Assembly: GCF_014647495.1 (NCBI RefSeq)
Contig: NZ_BMPH01000008.1
Location: forward strand, 62,001 to 126,000
Length of the DNA stretch: 64,000 nucleotides
Origin: Glutamicibacter protophormiae
Lineage (GTDB): Bacteria; Actinomycetota; Actinomycetes; Actinomycetales; Micrococcaceae
Reading direction: 5' to 3'
Below the pieces are notes generated by a model. It was not told the origin of the DNA. It was given only the letters and a program-made list of their open reading frames with translations, and searched no databases. The position numbers and the translations under genes are program-made. Of this stretch, positions 63,542-64,000 are shown one piece after another (positions within the stretch are counted from its first letter, which is position 1; every line of letters begins with the position of its first letter).

Positions 63542-64000
63542 GTGCGAAAAGTAATCTCCGTGATCGCGATGCTGCTAGGGGCTGCGGCCCTGGTCGTCGG
63601 CATCGGACAGAAGACCTTTTGGGCTCCGCCCGAAACGGTGACCGCTGCCATGCCGCAATTCGAAGGCAAGGCCCCGCTGACGCTGATTGAATCCAGCGTC
63701 AACTCCGAAAAGCTCGCCCCGGTCGAGCTGGTCATCACCGGCGAAGGCGAATTCACCGCGTCGCTGGGACGCAGCTACGACGTCGAAGCTTGGGTGGGCA
63801 AGACCGCGCACGCAGCCGTCACCGGCATCGACACCGAAAACCACCAGATGCAGGCCAACTACGTCGAGGGCGACGCCACCGCTCCGGATCCGAAGAACGC
63901 CGACATCTTCTTCGACTCGCAGACCGCGCAGGGCACCATGACCTACCGCTGGACCGCCCCGGACTCAGGCGGCTGGTCGCTGCTGCTGGCCGCCGGCGGC
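63542..64000 (+). CDS. Exported or membrane protein, hypothetical (3' truncated by window edge)
   Basis: An open frame from the GTG at 63542 (AGGTGA upstream) runs to the window end: 153 codons without a stop. It begins with a signal-type helix (RKVISVIAMLLGAAALVVGI), then GQKTFWAPPETVTAAMPQFE and a beta-rich region with AWVGKTAHAAVTGIDTENHQ. TAGACT at 63494-63499 is a plausible -10. I do not recognise the family; the C-terminal part lies outside the window. Confidence 0.7.
   Translation, partial: MRKVISVIAMLLGAAALVVGIGQKTFWAPPETVTAAMPQFEGKAPLTLIESSVNSEKLAPVELVITGEGEFTASLGRSYDVEAWVGKTAHAAVTGIDTENHQMQANYVEGDATAPDPKNADIFFDSQTAQGTMTYRWTAPDSGGWSLLLAAGG

Overview
The window reads as a stretch of core chromosome from a high-G+C actinobacterium, most likely a member of the Micrococcaceae (Arthrobacter/Glutamicibacter group). 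The evidence is the codon use (strong G/C third positions, frequent GTG/TTG starts, sparse U-tracts after terminators), the order prfB-ftsE-ftsX-peptidase-smpB-ssrA, a tmRNA tag ending RTDFALAA, a Rho with a very long Arg/Asn/Asp-rich insertion, a SigR/RsrA thiol-stress pair, a single-chain Kgd-type 2-oxoglutarate enzyme, NucS, and a separate bL37 gene of 24 codons. I see no prophage, transposase, CRISPR array or rRNA.

Layout. 1-2845 is the distal part of a Tad/Flp pilus operon (TadB end, TadC, Flp-like pilin, two TadE-like, one TadG-like). 2895-8583 carries prfB, ftsEX with a secreted LytM peptidase, smpB and ssrA (tmRNA). After a small membrane protein, a long leftward operon (14606 to 9327) holds aroA, rsgA, hisN, a DtxR-type regulator, a universal stress protein and twin crcB fluoride channels. 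From 14828 rightwards come sigR-rsrA behind a near-perfect SigR promoter. Leftward genes bL37, a degenerate SGNH protein and kgd follow. 21112-25408 holds two CNNM/HlyC-type membrane proteins and a metal ABC transporter (ATPase and permease only), followed by two small hypotheticals and a Fur/Zur-type repressor. 27190-29274 holds an MBL hydrolase, a sulfurtransferase and a HIT protein; hrpA is opposite. 33798-36604 is a lipoprotein-permease-ATPase ABC operon of the ABC_sub_bind/TrpXYZ type with a folded 5' leader.

36754-50110 is a biosynthetic and translation block: tRNA-Arg(CCG), argS, lysA, hom, thrC, thrB, rho, prfA, prmC, tsaC, and a WecA-like phosphoglycosyl transferase. 50244-58044 is the complete F1Fo ATP synthase operon (I-like, a, c, b, delta, alpha, gamma, beta, epsilon), then a DUF2550 protein. 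nagA, an A+T-rich orphan gene, nucS with a divergent zinc-ribbon protein, an AI-2E-family membrane protein and a truncated exported protein close the window.

Functional links: both release factors and their methylase PrmC are here; SmpB and ssrA rescue stalled ribosomes; FtsEX is paired with an extracellular peptidase that it probably controls; lysA-hom-thrC-thrB cover aspartate-family amino acids. Nothing here is an obvious new defence or mobile system. The most interesting points are an aroA with no canonical start codon before its conserved N-terminus, a possible leaderless long form of SigR, a nested RNA hairpin before the ABC operon, an SGNH protein without its catalytic residues, an ATP synthase epsilon subunit that lacks its C-terminal domain, an internal duplication in Rho, and an A+T-rich orphan with a SPOR-like tail.
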